Notes under the pieces: model-generated
What the model was told of the DNA's origin: nothing
What the model saw: the letters and a program-made list of their open reading frames with translations, nothing else
Databases searched by the model: none
Position numbers and translations under genes: made by a program
NCBI GenBank assembly: GCA_001574975.1
Contig: KQ965731.1
Coordinates: 1,175,737-1,239,736, forward strand
Direction: 5' to 3'
DNA length: 64,000 nt
Source of the DNA: Gonapodya prolifera JEL478
Lineage: Eukaryota; Monoblepharomycota; Monoblepharidomycetes; Monoblepharidales; Gonapodyaceae
Shown: positions 24,701 to 36,954 of the stretch, piece by piece
Layout of the letters: every line of letters begins with the position of its first letter
How positions within the stretch are numbered: the first letter of the stretch is position 1

Positions 24701-25360
24701 TTGATGACCCGTACATAGACCCAGATATCAATGCTCAAAGAAAATCTGTCTACTCAATCGGCCGACCACGTGCGAGCACTTTCCGAAGTACGTGAACAAC
24801 TTCTGTTGGATCAGCAATCGGCGCTGTTGAGGATGAAGGAGAAGTACTTGAAGACGCTCAAAGCAATGCGTGACGATGTTGCCGCAAGCAAAAAGCGGAG
24901 CCTAGAGCGCCTGGAAGCAGAGTGGAAAAGGCGAAGGTTGAAAATGGAGGAAGAGTGCGAACAGCGGTGAGTGGTAGTTTTCTCTTTCTTTTTCATTTGC
25001 AATGACATATGTGATTTCAGGCTGAACGATTTACGGCGAGCACACGCAGCCGAACTCTCGGTGTATCGTGGCAAGAACATTAAGAACTCGGAGAGGAGAG
25101 TCAGGACCCCATCACCTTCAGTATACCTACAACAGTTGCGGCAGCCAGCGATCTTTGAGCGAACAGGAAGGACCGTTTCGAGAGCCGGGTCAACGGACTA
25201 TGAAACTTATGGAAGTAGTAATGGAGCTTCCGTAGTGGCTGGTCGCACAGATCGCCGTATGGATCACCCCGACCCATCGCAGGGCGAAGCTTTCATGCCC
25301 CATTCTCCTAAAAAGGTGTCCTGGAAAGAACGCATACCCAGTCACACTTCGTCGACGTAA
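21773..25360 (+). CDS. Long coiled-coil protein, possibly centriolar
   Basis: A protein of roughly 1,050 residues in about six exons. The first 420 residues are Ser/Pro/Asp-rich with little predicted structure. From about 22970 to 25050 it is almost continuous coiled coil, for example RESLTQITALQTQVTQLQSD, EKEKAIMLLKSENEAK and SLERLEAEWKRRRLKMEEEC. The tail is basic with a KKVSWKERIP segment. The coiled coil includes stretches rich in E, R and aromatic spacing (VREQCRKEEESKWQ, KAHCSMAYESAVAKLKN) like those of centriolar proteins such as Cep152/Asl or CEP131. That resemblance is compositional and not proof. The presence of CCDC77 nearby makes a flagellar or centriolar role worth testing. The start lies only 86 bp after the GGA stop, so an unseen upstream exon or a very short promoter is possible. 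Confidence 0.6.
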
Positions 25361-25521
25361 CCCTTTCTCAATTGAGCACGCACTCCATGAAGCATACCCC
25401 CACAATTTAGTTTCACACATTCACCAAGCAGAGATGACGTTTGGAAATTGGAAATACTGTAACTAGGTCGATAACTGTGACTATTTATTGCAAGACGGAT
25501 GGATTCTTTTAACATCTAATG

Positions 25522-26781
<1,260 letters not shown>

Positions 26782-26902
26782 CGTGTCTGTCGAAACGGGT
26801 GCCGGCTGTGCCGCAGAGGTTGAATGGGACACACTTTATGTGAAGGGTGAAGGCCATTACACACAAGGCCGGCATGAGTCATGTTCATACATTTTAACCC
26901 CC

Positions 26903-29900
26903 TCACAGCCCAATCCAGTAACTCCTACCCCCTGGATTATGCAACACACTCCCACCTCCTGCCGCGGCAACTATGCTCTCACCGTCTCCAGTTCCGAGCT
27001 CTTTCAAGAGTGGAACGACACACCACTCATACCATACTTTCCGCTGGTCGGAGAGCCGCCACATGTTGACTTGGACGGAATGGTTTGCGGTGACAAAAAC
27101 AGGAATCTGTAGCAGCACCAGGGGCATAACAGCAATGGACAAACCAGGCTGTGTGAAGTGGTTCAATGACGTCCCGCTTTTGCTCTTGAACTCACTCTTA
27201 GGGGAAAGAAAATTGGAAACCAGCTAAACATCCCCGGCGAGTGCCAGTCGGGGTGAATGCTAATGGTGATGTCCTTGTACAGCACGGAGTCGAAGAAACC
27301 TGCCAGGCCGTGCTATTCCCATGTAAACAATTGTATGACAAGGGAGTTGGACGAAGGGTGCGTTAAAGCGGCCCCTGACTGCAACACCGGGGCCTCACCC
27401 ACTATCAACATGGATTCCGAAAGTTGGAATGTGAGGCTGCAGTGACGATCATGCACACCAGAGTAGTCCTCCGTGTCTGAGATGCGCAAGCCGGCAGAGC
27501 AACAGATTACGAAACGAAAGCGCGTCAACTTGACTCCTACGCGAACAATGAAACGTCCGAGCCACCGAGTCTTGCTCACCGGCCGTCGTATGCTCAAAGG
27601 TCCAGCACCGCTCAATTTTCTCCCATCTGACCTGGCCAAACTTAACGACGTAGGGCGTCTCCCATCCCTTGAGGTCCTTGTACCCTGCCACCTCGGAGTG
27701 TAGCTTGTGTGACGTGAGGGGCGCCACGTAGGCCGAATAGGACGAGGGAATGGAGATTCCCGTGGGTTTCAGGAGATGAGGGATGGCGGGGTGCAGGCAT
27801 TCCGGGGAGAGTTCATTGTCTGCAAAGCGGTGTTTGGGCAGAGCCCACATTCAGATATGGCTCATAGAACAGCCACCTCCAACCACAGTCACAACGCACC
27901 TCCAAACGATCCAAGTAACTCGCTGACGAGAATGTCTGCCCTCTCCTCGGGCCTCCATCCCCTCATGTCGCCAAACACCACCGTAACTCTATCACCCCAC
28001 TCCTGAACCTTTTTCCGGTTAAGCCTGCGTGTAAGTTTAGAGCGGGGGATCGAGTTCAAGAATATTGTCAGTTGTCTTGCGCAACATCGGTTTCGCCTTC
28101 GGACTCAACCAAACCTACCCGACAACGGCGTTCACGTTCTTCTCTAAGGCAACCACCTTGACAATCCTCCCGGTCGTGTCTGCAGCACGTAGGGCGCGGT
28201 CTACCAGGGGTCCTCTTCCTGCTCCGAGGACCATGATTGTCCTAGTTGGAGTGGAATAAGTCCAGGGTAGTGTTAGCGGGATGAGTCGAGAACAGTTCTG
28301 TATGAGTGCCAGAAATTTCGACCACTGAACCACAAAGGACTCACGTAATTTCGGTAGACCCATCGGGAACTCTATCGCGCAGCGCGGCAGCGATTGCGAG
28401 CTCGTACTGGTTGTACTTGACGGGATCCTTTTCGAAGACCTCGTACGTGGAGGACTCCAAGTTGTCCATGAGGGGTCTATTCGACAGCGTACGAGCAAGG
28501 CATTCACTTTTGGTTCGCAATTCCACCCCCTGCTCCGCCGCCGAAAACAGAAATCTCACTGCAACGGAGCCTGCAAGTGGTCCTTGTACCCCTTGGCGAA
28601 CCGCTCGGCCTTATCCGGTTCGGGTCTTGTGTCCCACAAGTGGCGGACGTAAGAGGCGTACGCGGTAATGCCTCCGGAGGAGGAAGGTAGCGTGCCGGAC
28701 GTGAGGTTGGCGAGGAGGATGTAGGGTTGGTGTGCCTGAGTTGAGGGAAATGCGTTAGGATGGGACAGAGAGATAGAGGTTCGTGAACGGCTATACGGAG
28801 ATCCGTGCGCCCGCCGAGATGAGGGACCCCTTATATCACCGTGCGTATCCGCTAAATCCATCCCGCCACAACGCCACACCATGTCTCCCTCCCACCCCCC
28901 CCTCCCCAAAACCCCCTAACCCCAACCCAAATCCCAACGCCCACCACTACCACCGCCACCACCAACCCACCTCCATCACCGCCCTCACGAACCCCTGATG
29001 CCTTCTACTCAGCACGGGGTATCCCTTGGGGTTACTAACGAACGCCTGCTTCTGCAGCACGAGGGACTTGATGGGCTCGGCGAGCCAGATGGCGAGGTGG
29101 GGAGGGGATGGGAGCGTGGGTGGGATGGATAGGGCTGCGCGGGGTGAGAAGGGGTTGGGGTATGGGAGGAGGGAAGGATGGGTGTCATACGCCGAGGGTA
29201 GAGCGCGTTCTAGGCGGAACGCTCCTTGGGGTAGGCAAATTGGTGGTATGTGGATCGCAAAAATGCCGCTCCTCATGGTGGCGGTATGTCCCATCGCACG
29301 CTGGAATACGTTCCGCCGCGATTACCGCGTCCGAGTGAGTTTGTCGTCGAATGGCGCAATTCTATCTCGTGCGAACATTCTCACCGCGAGATCTCTGTCC
29401 ACCGCAGTCCAACCGAGTAACTTATCCCAGCCTTCCCATCACTAGGTCCCCATCCGAACACAGTCCGCCCATTATCCCCGCCATCCCTCACCCGCATCCT
29501 GCCCTCCGCACCACCCAAACACACCCCATGAACTCACCAACGCCTAGCCTTGAGCTATGATCACACGCGCACCGGAGGGCATTCCATCTGTTCCACATGA
29601 CTGCCGCCGATCTGTCTGCATTGTCCGAGTCCGTGGCGGCGGTGGGTGCGGCGGCCGGGGTTTGGGGTGGAGCCGTAGTGGCGGACGGAGAGGCTGGGGA
29701 GGTTTCGAGCGATGTGAGGGGGATGCGGATCCAGAGCTGTGGGGTAGGTGTGGTGGCGGTTGTGTCACCAGGAGCGCGAGGCATGTGGCGACATGGGAGG
29801 CGACTCACGGTGACGTACGGAAGGGATGTGAGGATGAAGTTGACGACGCGGGCGTAGTTGGGCGCGTGGGCGGGCGGAGTGGGGAGGAGGAGGGATGCGA

Positions 29901-30422
29901 GGCCGATGTGGCCTGCCCAGGCGACTTCCTGCTTGACGATCTGGGGACGGNGGGGGGGTGAGTTTTGGGGGCAAGTGGAGGGCATACACGGGAACGTGTG
30001 GGGGAAAACAGACCTGTTCGGCTCTGAATCGCTCCTGGTGGTTGGGAGAGTCGAGTCTGAGCATGGCGTTTGAGATTATGCCCGTGATGTAGTCGACGAA
30101 TTCTACGGTACGAAAAATGAGGAATCAATGAAACGTTGAGGTGGAAACCGCGGTGGTGAGAAAATGGGGTCCATAGTTTACCTGCCGAGTCGACGTAGAG
30201 TTGGTCGTGGCTGAAAGGGGGCAGAATGCGGGTTGTGGATTTCAGCAGCGCATGCGATGCCACGGGTGTGATGAGCGGGACGGCGGCGAAGTCGTGGTTT
30301 GTGTCGCGGAGCGCATCGACAAAGTTGAGAATAGAGGATGGAATGGAATCCACGTCAAGACCGATGTACAGGGAGTGCGATCGCGAGGATGCGGAGGAGT
30401 AGGGCTTGTGCGAGTCGCCCAT
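26903..30422 (-). CDS. PRMT5: Protein arginine methyltransferase 5 (Skb1/Hsl7 family)
   Basis: PRMT5 makes symmetric dimethylarginine on histones, Sm proteins and others. The start [10 protein letters not shown] at 30422 leads into the N-terminal TIM-barrel: [20 protein letters not shown], then [60 protein letters not shown] and [10 protein letters not shown]. The catalytic half has [20 protein letters not shown], the SAM-binding [24 protein letters not shown], the double-E loop [17 protein letters not shown], and [13 protein letters not shown]. It ends [10 protein letters not shown]...[11 protein letters not shown], the family's normal C-terminus. One intron (about 28870-28960) is G-rich on the sense strand, and an ambiguous base sits at 29951 within another intron. 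The gene shares a 129-bp divergent promoter with CCDC77. Confidence 0.92.
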
Positions 30423-30551
30423 GGTGCGCGGCAATGTTGGGACTTGGGTGTGGTTGTCTTCTCCTTTCTTGGCCGAACCTGGCTGGTGACACACCCGACC
30501 GAAGTTCGCGCTCAAAACACACCCCCATTGGAAAGACGACTGCATGCACCG
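30423..30551. promoter_or_regulatory. Divergent promoter region (PRMT5 / CCDC77)
   Basis: This 129-bp spacer separates two head-to-head starts. It contains CCCATTGG (inverted CCAAT core) near 30530. No perfect RFX X-box was recognised by eye. The region is inferred to drive both genes. Confidence 0.4.
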
Positions 30552-33211
30552 ATGACGCGTGCGGCGAGTCCAGCCAGAAACAGAGATGCGCGCGACGCCT
30601 CGTCAGAACTGGCAAGACTGCCACTGTCGCACGACCTGCTCGCGTACTACAGACAGAGGATAGGTCTGTCCTTCCCACTTCCAGTTCTTTTCTCATTCTA
30701 TTTTAATTCTCTCCGCCTCACCTCCGCTTCTATCCCCGCATCTAACCATGCCTGCCCTCCCTCCCCGGGACGCCTTCCAGATCGCGCCGACCAAGACTAT
30801 GCCGACGCACTCTCGCGCATCGACGAGTGCGCACTGCACAACGACGAGTCCCACGCCCTCAGATGGGAGTGCTCGCGCCGTGCGACGGAGATTAGGGATC
30901 TGCAGGTCCAGCTGTCCGATGCCCAGACGGCGCTGTTTGATGAACGCAGGCAGACCCTCAGAGTCATGGCAGAGAATGATGAGCTCAAAAGTGCGTTACA
31001 AGCTTGGTGGAGAGAAATAACGATGATGTGGGAAGGAGTTGTTCTAGTTGGAAGCACAGTGGTGGAGCATGGAGGGGGACGCAGTGTCGAGATCGACGGT
31101 TCACACAACGAGTTATGTGTCGTGTACCGGAGCTGGAGTTTCATTGTCCGGAAGAAAGAAATGGAGCGGTGTGATATCTGAGCACGTGGAAAGAGAGAAA
31201 TCTGGAACGGAAGTGGAAGGATGATTGGGTTTTGTGCCCTAGATGTCGACTTCGCACAGCGAGCGGGTACATGGTGTGGTGGAGCTAGAAGCTCATGTCC
31301 AGGGCAATGGTTTGGAATGATGAGAACCTGAGCACGCGAAACGTGGACTGGACGCTTCACATCGCATTGACTCATTCGACCATCCCACCCACATCCACCC
31401 CACCCGTAGTCCAAGAACTCCGCGACCGCCGCAAAATCCGATACCTCCTCTCCATCACATCGTCAGTCGAAACGGGCGAGACGACGTACCTGCGCCCACG
31501 CCTGCCTAAACACCTTACCCGGGCAGGGATGAGGGACATGGCAACATCCACACCGCGCACACCGCGCCCCGTAAAGCCAAAACCCGTCGCGACGTCTCCG
31601 TCTTCCCGCAGACCCGTGTTTGGCCGACAGGGCGCGAGGTCCCCCGCGCGACACGTGCCGCCCTACCGTGGGCCACGCCCTGCGTCCTCAGCCTCCCCGT
31701 TCCCACGCCCGCCGTCCGCGACGCCGTCCGACTCGCCCACGCTTGTCGCCGACTCCGCGTCGCCTTCTCCCACATCGCCTTCGGACCCCGACTCCCCTGA
31801 CGCCGTGCTCCGCCCGACACTAACGGGTCCTGATGGGCCCGAGGGTCCGGACGATGTCTTCATTCCGGGAGACGAGATTGAGGCCCTGAAGCTTACAGTG
31901 GTGGCGTTGAGGGCGCAGTTGGAGGAGGAGGTGCGTCGTCGGGGAGGGAGTTGTACCATGTGCGCGGACCTACACCTACCCTCCGTTCCCACGATACGCA
32001 CCACCGAACCTTCCCCTACACTCCCCCCTACTCCAGCGTAACTTAACGACCACCACCCTCGCCGGGCTGCACTCCGACCGCCTCTCGCTTCTGTCCGAGC
32101 ACGCCCTGCATGTATCCAACCTGACGACGTCCGTCGGGATCCTCACGGACCGTGTGCACAAGCTGCGCACTGTCGCGCGCGACGCCACGCGCGAGTTGCT
32201 TGAGACGAAGCGCGCGGCGAGAGTCGCTGAGAGGAAGTGGAAGGAGGAGAAGGCTGCCATGGTTGAGGAGGTCGGGAGAGTCAGGGGCGAGAGGGAGGGT
32301 GAGAGGAGGAGAAGCGAGGAGGCTGAAAGGGTGAGTAGACGTGGCTGGGGATGGGCGTTTGTGGAGGGTTGTGGGGCGAATGGTAGGGATTGAGATGTGG
32401 CACAGGAATGCTACGTGTGGCTCAGTTTTAGATATCGGATCGAGTGACGTGGGGGGAGCTTGTCTGGGTGCAGTAAGGTGATGTGGAGCAACCGGAGGTT
32501 TCAACTGCCGTATGGACGGGACAGCGTCGCATGGCGAAGGAGCTTTTGCACCACACTCTTTGTGTCCGATAATTGCGAGCTTCTCTGACACCCCAAATCA
32601 CTCTCAGGCCGCCGACACCAAATACTCCCAGATGCACGCGACGCTCATCTCGGACCTTCGTGCGCACGTCGCCCACCTCGAAACGACGCTGGCGCAGACG
32701 ACGTCCACTTTGTCCACGGTTCAGGGGCAGCACGCCAAGACAGTCGACGCGCTCAAGCAACGCACGGCCGTGCTGCGCAACTCGTACGAGTCCCTCAGGA
32801 GACGGCGAGAGTACGAGATCGAGGGGTTCAGAAGCGATATCGTAATGCTCAGAGGCAAGGTCAGGGAACTCGAGCGGTACATCGCCAGGTGGGCGGGGCT
32901 GGAGGGAAAGGAGGCGGAGTTGCTGGAGATGGGTGAGTCAAGACGGGTATGGGGAAAGTTGAACGTCTGGGCTCAACTCTTCTCAACTCTTGCACCATCA
33001 CCAATGTTACCCGCCGGTACCGCTTCCAGCTCGGGAAACTGGTCGTCATGCCGACAAGATCTCTACAGAGTTGCATGGGCTGAAGGTGGGCTCGTACTTT
33101 GTGCTTGCTACTCTATTCGTCAGACTCGCTTACTGTGTCCTGTGCCCGTCGTGTGTTGTGTAGGCGAAAATGTACGATCTCGAAGACGAAATGAGGTCTT
33201 TAAAGGTGTAA
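30552..33211 (+). CDS. CCDC77: CCDC77 homologue (centriole/cilium-associated coiled-coil protein)
   Basis: The exon order reproduces animal CCDC77 from end to end. The N-terminus reads LPLSHDLLAYYRQRI (animal LHPSKELLEYYQKKM). Then come SDAQTALFDERRQTLRVMAE and NDELKIQELRDRRKIRYLL (animal [20 protein letters not shown]), closing with GETTYLRP. Exons near 32100-32330 and 32610-32930 carry coiled coil ending RREYEIEGFRSDIVMLRGKV, and the C-terminus is KISTELHGLKAKMYDLEDEM (animal [20 protein letters not shown]). A Pro/Ser/Thr-rich insert of about 130 residues sits at 31500-31860. The precise function is not well defined: CCDC77 is a centrosomal/centriolar protein that follows the presence of cilia in evolution. 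Fungi that lack flagella are not expected to keep it. Exon 1 joins exon 2 across an intron after codon AGG ATA G. Confidence 0.85.
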
Positions 33212-33643
33212 TACCGATTGCAATTGTGATTTTTTTTTTATATGTAGATTCGATTTGATTTTGTGGGTAATGGAATGGATGATGCACGTGGTTATTGCGC
33301 TGTTAAATGATGGAGTATCACAATCGAGTGGAAGCAAGACACAGGCCTAATGAAGCGCTGTGAGGGAGGGTTGGTGTTGTTCCAATCGTTCTGCAAGGAC
33401 ATCCGTAAAGAACACTGTCTTATGACCACGTGTCCGGGTTCGGTCCTCAGAATGTGAGGAGAGACTCGTGCCATGGTTCCAACGACACGTCGGGAAATGA
33501 ATGTGTCACGGAGAGCATGTAATGAAATCTACATACAAACAACCACGTTCCGCATCGAAGTCACGTCGTGCTCTCGCTTCCGTCCATTGACATGCACAGA
33601 CGCCAGTCAGTCCAGCAGCCGCACCGACTCCTTCTCATCCATT
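33212..33643. other. Intergenic, convergent CCDC77 / NDUFV2
   Basis: No convincing gene lies here. A T-rich tract at about 33231-33240 sits just after the CCDC77 stop. The remainder should hold both 3' UTRs. Confidence 0.5.
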
Positions 33644-34614
33644 TCACAGGGTGCACTTGTGTCCTGGCCCGTAAGGAATCTCCTTGAGCACCCTCTGTCC
33701 ACCCAAAGGCTCGGCCGACTTTCGCCCGTTCTGAGGACCGCGGGGAGGAATGCGGCCCGCGCGGAGTTCGTCGAGGATCTTGACGGTTTTTTCGGGGGTG
33801 AGGTCCTCCTGGGAGTTGGGAGAGCCGCGCAGGAAGGTGAGACGCGATACGAAGAGTAGTTTGGTCGCACGCCCAGCTCACATAGTAGTCCTCGTTCACT
33901 GCCAGGACGGGGGCGTTGGTGCAAGCAGCGGCACACTCCACTTCGACCAGGGTGAAGAGTCCGTCAGGGGTGGTTTCACCCACGTCAATCTTGAGGTGGG
34001 ATTTGATCGCGTCGAGGACCTTGTCGGCTCCGCAGACCACGCAGGGGGATGTGGTGCAAAGTTGGAGGAAGTACTTTCCGATGGGCTCCCTGTTGGCAGA
34101 CGTGACCGGAGCGAGCCATTGGCAATGCAAAATGAGAGAAAAAGTTCATCGTGGCTCACTTGTTGAACATGGTGTAGAATGTGGCGACCTCGTAAACTCG
34201 CATCGGGGGCATCTCCAGGTACTCCGCGACGTAGTTCATCACCGAGATGCTGCAGAACCCATTGTTCTGCCTCTGGGCGAGGTGGAGAAGAGGAATCGTG
34301 GCTCCCTTCTTGTACTGAGGGGGGAACTTCTGTACGATGGCGGCCGCGTGCTCCGCGTTTTCTGGTGTGAACTTGAAGGGGATAGAGGGGTCGTTGTAAT
34401 CCGTTTTCCGGAACTGAGCAGCGCCACCGTGTGATGCAACGTAGGGAGAGGTGTGAAAGAGGCGCGGGGCAGGTGCAGCGACGAAGGGAACGGTGGAGGA
34501 AAATGGTGAAGCACCCCGGCACACCACGGAGCGGGAGGCGGCGGGGGCCTGTCGGACAGAGAGGTCGAGGAATGCTCGAGAGAACTCGCTCCTGGCCGCG
34601 CGGAGGGCGTGCAT
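33644..34614 (-). CDS. NDUFV2: Complex I 24-kDa subunit (NDUFV2/NuoE)
   Basis: This subunit of the NADH-oxidising arm of mitochondrial complex I carries the [2Fe-2S] cluster N1a. ATG at 34614 starts [15 protein letters not shown], followed by an Arg/Ser-rich presequence ending near [15 protein letters not shown]. The mature part reads [39 protein letters not shown] and ATFYTMFNK, then [20 protein letters not shown] and [19 protein letters not shown]. The four cluster ligands are present as C-x4-C in CTTSPC and C-x3-C in CAAAC. The C-terminus is [10 protein letters not shown]. Introns near 34160-34100 and 33890-33830 split the gene. Length and order match the family. Confidence 0.93.
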
Positions 34615-34758
34615 TGATGTGTTGTGAGTCACTGACTGAAGTTTCTGGCACACAACTCTCGAACTTGAATCTTCAAAACAAATGCCATCGTCCATTCACT
34701 TTTCCTTTCTAATCTAACTTCAATTTTGCTTTTAAAAAACGTTGCGTCGTCGAGGCAT

Positions 34759-35433
34759 CTAAAACCATGTGAATAGATTCCAGAATTTTCGTCTTTGCCG
34801 CTCTGGATTGTATCTCGTGTCTAAATCATCCACCATCATGGTAAATGCACGACGTTCAGCGTTCTTGTTAAGCTTTTTGAGGAACTTTTCCTTCCTACGC
34901 CAGCAGTAGAGCCCGAGCTACGCATGGAAATATACCAAGTTCAGCTGACCACACAAAGTGTTCAAATAGGGACTTACGACACAAAGCGGTACGAAGACGG
35001 CCAGAAGAACCCCAATAGCTATGGCGGCAGTGTTGACGTTGACTACAAGGGGACGACTCGAGATTCATACGAGCCGCCCACAACCCAGAAAGACACGATC
35101 TCACCGGAGCAAGTTGTTTGAAGGTCGGTGCAAGTGGTTGAGGTAGATTTTACACAGGTTCCGTTCGTTCCTCCGCACCACCCGCACCCATTACCAGCTG
35201 AAACCGTGGACTTCGTTAGTGACGCTCAAAACTGAAAGAAGTTCTGCGATCCAACCTTCAACACAAGCTGTGCAGTTACGTAGACTGCTACAGACCACTT
35301 TAATGATTGGGTTAGCAGATGTGCGAATCAGACGACGCACGCATCCGCCGAATTGAGTACCTGGATCAGCAGCAAACGAGGGGGCAATGAGCATGGAGCA
35401 AACCACAAGCAAGCTCAGTGTAAGTTTCAACAT
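34759..35433 (-). CDS. PTTG1IP-like type I membrane protein with PSI domain
   Basis: Four exons give a protein of about 140 residues. It starts with a signal peptide, MLKLTLSLLVVCSMLIAPSF, cut near AADP. A small Cys-rich domain follows: VCSSLRNCTASGNGCGWCGG, then TNGTCVKSTSTTCTD. This has the PSI (plexin-semaphorin-integrin) pattern with a central GCGWC. A single membrane span, TAAIAIGVLLAVFVPLCVLG, leads to a short basic cytoplasmic tail (WRRKEKFLKKLNKNAERR) ending RKFWNLFTWF. The architecture, with PSI, one TM and a charged Arg/Glu helix, matches the animal PTTG1IP/PBF family. The exon 2-3 junction was chosen because other acceptors hit stops. No function in fungi is known to me. Confidence 0.65.
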
Positions 35434-35885
35434 TGTTATTCCTCTGTGTGTGTGTGTATGTGTTTGCATGCCCGAGCGATCAGGGCGACTTCGCAAAAGC
35501 AACGACCAAAGTCATCTGCCCGTTCTGCACCCACTGCTCCCATCACATAATTTACGCACCGAAGTGGACCCGTGTTTCGAGGGTGTTCGCGACGCGTGCG
35601 AGTAATGGTGGGACGGAAGATGTGGAAGAGTTGGTTGGGTTGTTTGCAAGTTCAGTTCTCCCTCTTTCTTAAAGACACAAAAAAAGTCGAAGAACGAACC
35701 ATTCTATGTCATAAATGTATATGTGCATTGGCATTTCACCACTACTGTCTACAAACAAGCGAACCATCCCCTCATGTCGCATTGAACGTGTCAATTCATC
35801 GCCTCAGTCCTGCATAAGCGACACCAACATCCCTGCTGCGACTCAACTCGGTTTGGGCAGAAAACTAAAACACCTGCCGCAACCA
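35434..35885. other. Intergenic between RPB6 end and PTTG1IP-like start; contains a GT microsatellite
   Basis: A (TG)n run lies at about 35445-35463, just upstream of the PTTG1IP-like start codon and probably in its 5' leader. No gene is supported in the rest. Confidence 0.6.
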
Positions 35886-36398
35886 TCACTCAATGATTAA
35901 CTCCTCCACAGACCAATCCTCCCAGCTACCATCCGGAAGATATCTCCTGACAAGTAGAGGAATTTTCTTGGCCTGTAATTCCTTCTGTGCAATGTCGAGG
36001 GGGTCTGTTTCTCCCTCGAGGTCAACCATGACTGGTGCATTCATCGATATCTGAAGAGCTCGAGTGCCCAGCAGACGCGCACGCTCGTACTTTGTCAGAT
36101 ACGGTGTTGTGGTACGCTTATCTTTTGGGACTTCCCCTGGGGCAGGAGGCCCTTGCGCGACCGGGATTTGTCCTCCTCCCCCACCACCTTCGTAATGTCC
36201 ATTGACAGCTGGTCCTCCACCGCCCAAATCAGGAGCATCAGGCTCCATGTCCGCACCTCCATCTATGTCACCCTGTTGGTCCTGTTCGTCCTCTTCATTC
36301 TGTTCGAACATGTCGGGGTTATCCTCGTCCATTTCGTCCTCGTCGTAAACCTCATCGCCACCACCACCTCCGCCAAAATCGCCTTCATCGTCGGACAT
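35886..36398 (-). CDS. RPB6: RNA polymerases I, II and III shared subunit RPABC2 (Rpb6)
   Basis: Rpb6 (yeast Rpo26) is a common subunit that stabilises the clamp of all three nuclear RNA polymerases. It is a single open exon of 170 codons, rare in this intron-rich window. The N-terminus is acidic, [20 protein letters not shown], with extra Gly/Pro-rich linkers ([10 protein letters not shown]). The folded C-terminal half reads [40 protein letters not shown] and [20 protein letters not shown], then [15 protein letters not shown] at the end. These are the universally conserved Rpb6/omega elements, and the C-terminus is intact. Confidence 0.95.
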   Translation of the reverse strand: MSDDEGDFGGGGGGDEVYDEDEMDEDNPDMFEQNEEDEQDQQGDIDGGADMEPDAPDLGGGGPAVNGHYEGGGGGGQIPVAQGPPAPGEVPKDKRTTTPYLTKYERARLLGTRALQISMNAPVMVDLEGETDPLDIAQKELQAKKIPLLVRRYLPDGSWEDWSVEELIIE

Positions 36399-36954
36399 CT
36401 CTGGTTGGAGAGCGTAGGCGTAGTAAGGGGCCCGTGAAGTGGGGGGGAGATAAGGATGTGAAGGAAAAGAACGGGATTAGGGTAGACCGCTGGCAGGAGC
36501 CCATTTAGCGTTGGTCGATTTAGGTTGCATTTCTGAACGACGCAAAAAGATTCCACCTCTGACTCCTTTTGTCCAGGGACCAGCGGTGAAGCAATGGCAC
36601 AATGGGTGAAAAGGAATACATAGCTGGGTGCACGCTGGTCCATCATTCCTACTTTTTGTAGTAACAAATTCAAAACCAGGTTCGCTTCCGATACAAACCA
36701 AAGCGTTCGAGATTCTAGTTTTTTCCAGGGAAAGGCCTCAAAAAGAAAACAAATTGACAAAGAAGGGAAGCACCGTGCATGGATTGTGTAAACATTTTGA
36801 GAATTAAAAAGAAAGAAAGAGGTTAACGGTCACGAATATCATTTCAGGTGCAATATTACATACCGCTGACGACGGGGCAGTTGAGCGGCTGGTCAATGAT
36901 CATTCACTCAGTGACTGTGACTGTCAACTGCACATTTGCAAAGAGGAGATCGAA
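36399..36954. promoter_or_regulatory. Divergent intergenic region (RPB6 / Nas6)
   Basis: A 556-bp spacer between two head-to-head starts, the largest divergent spacer in the window. Open frames here lack domain similarity. A 5' UTR intron for either gene could lie inside. Confidence 0.35.

Noticed and set aside
28900-28945. Telomere-like CCCTAACCCC stretch
   Set aside because: Only one imperfect unit inside a C-rich PRMT5 intron, with genes on both sides; not a telomere array.
35445-35463. GT microsatellite as a functional element
   Set aside because: Short simple repeat in a 5' leader; recorded as part of the spacer only.
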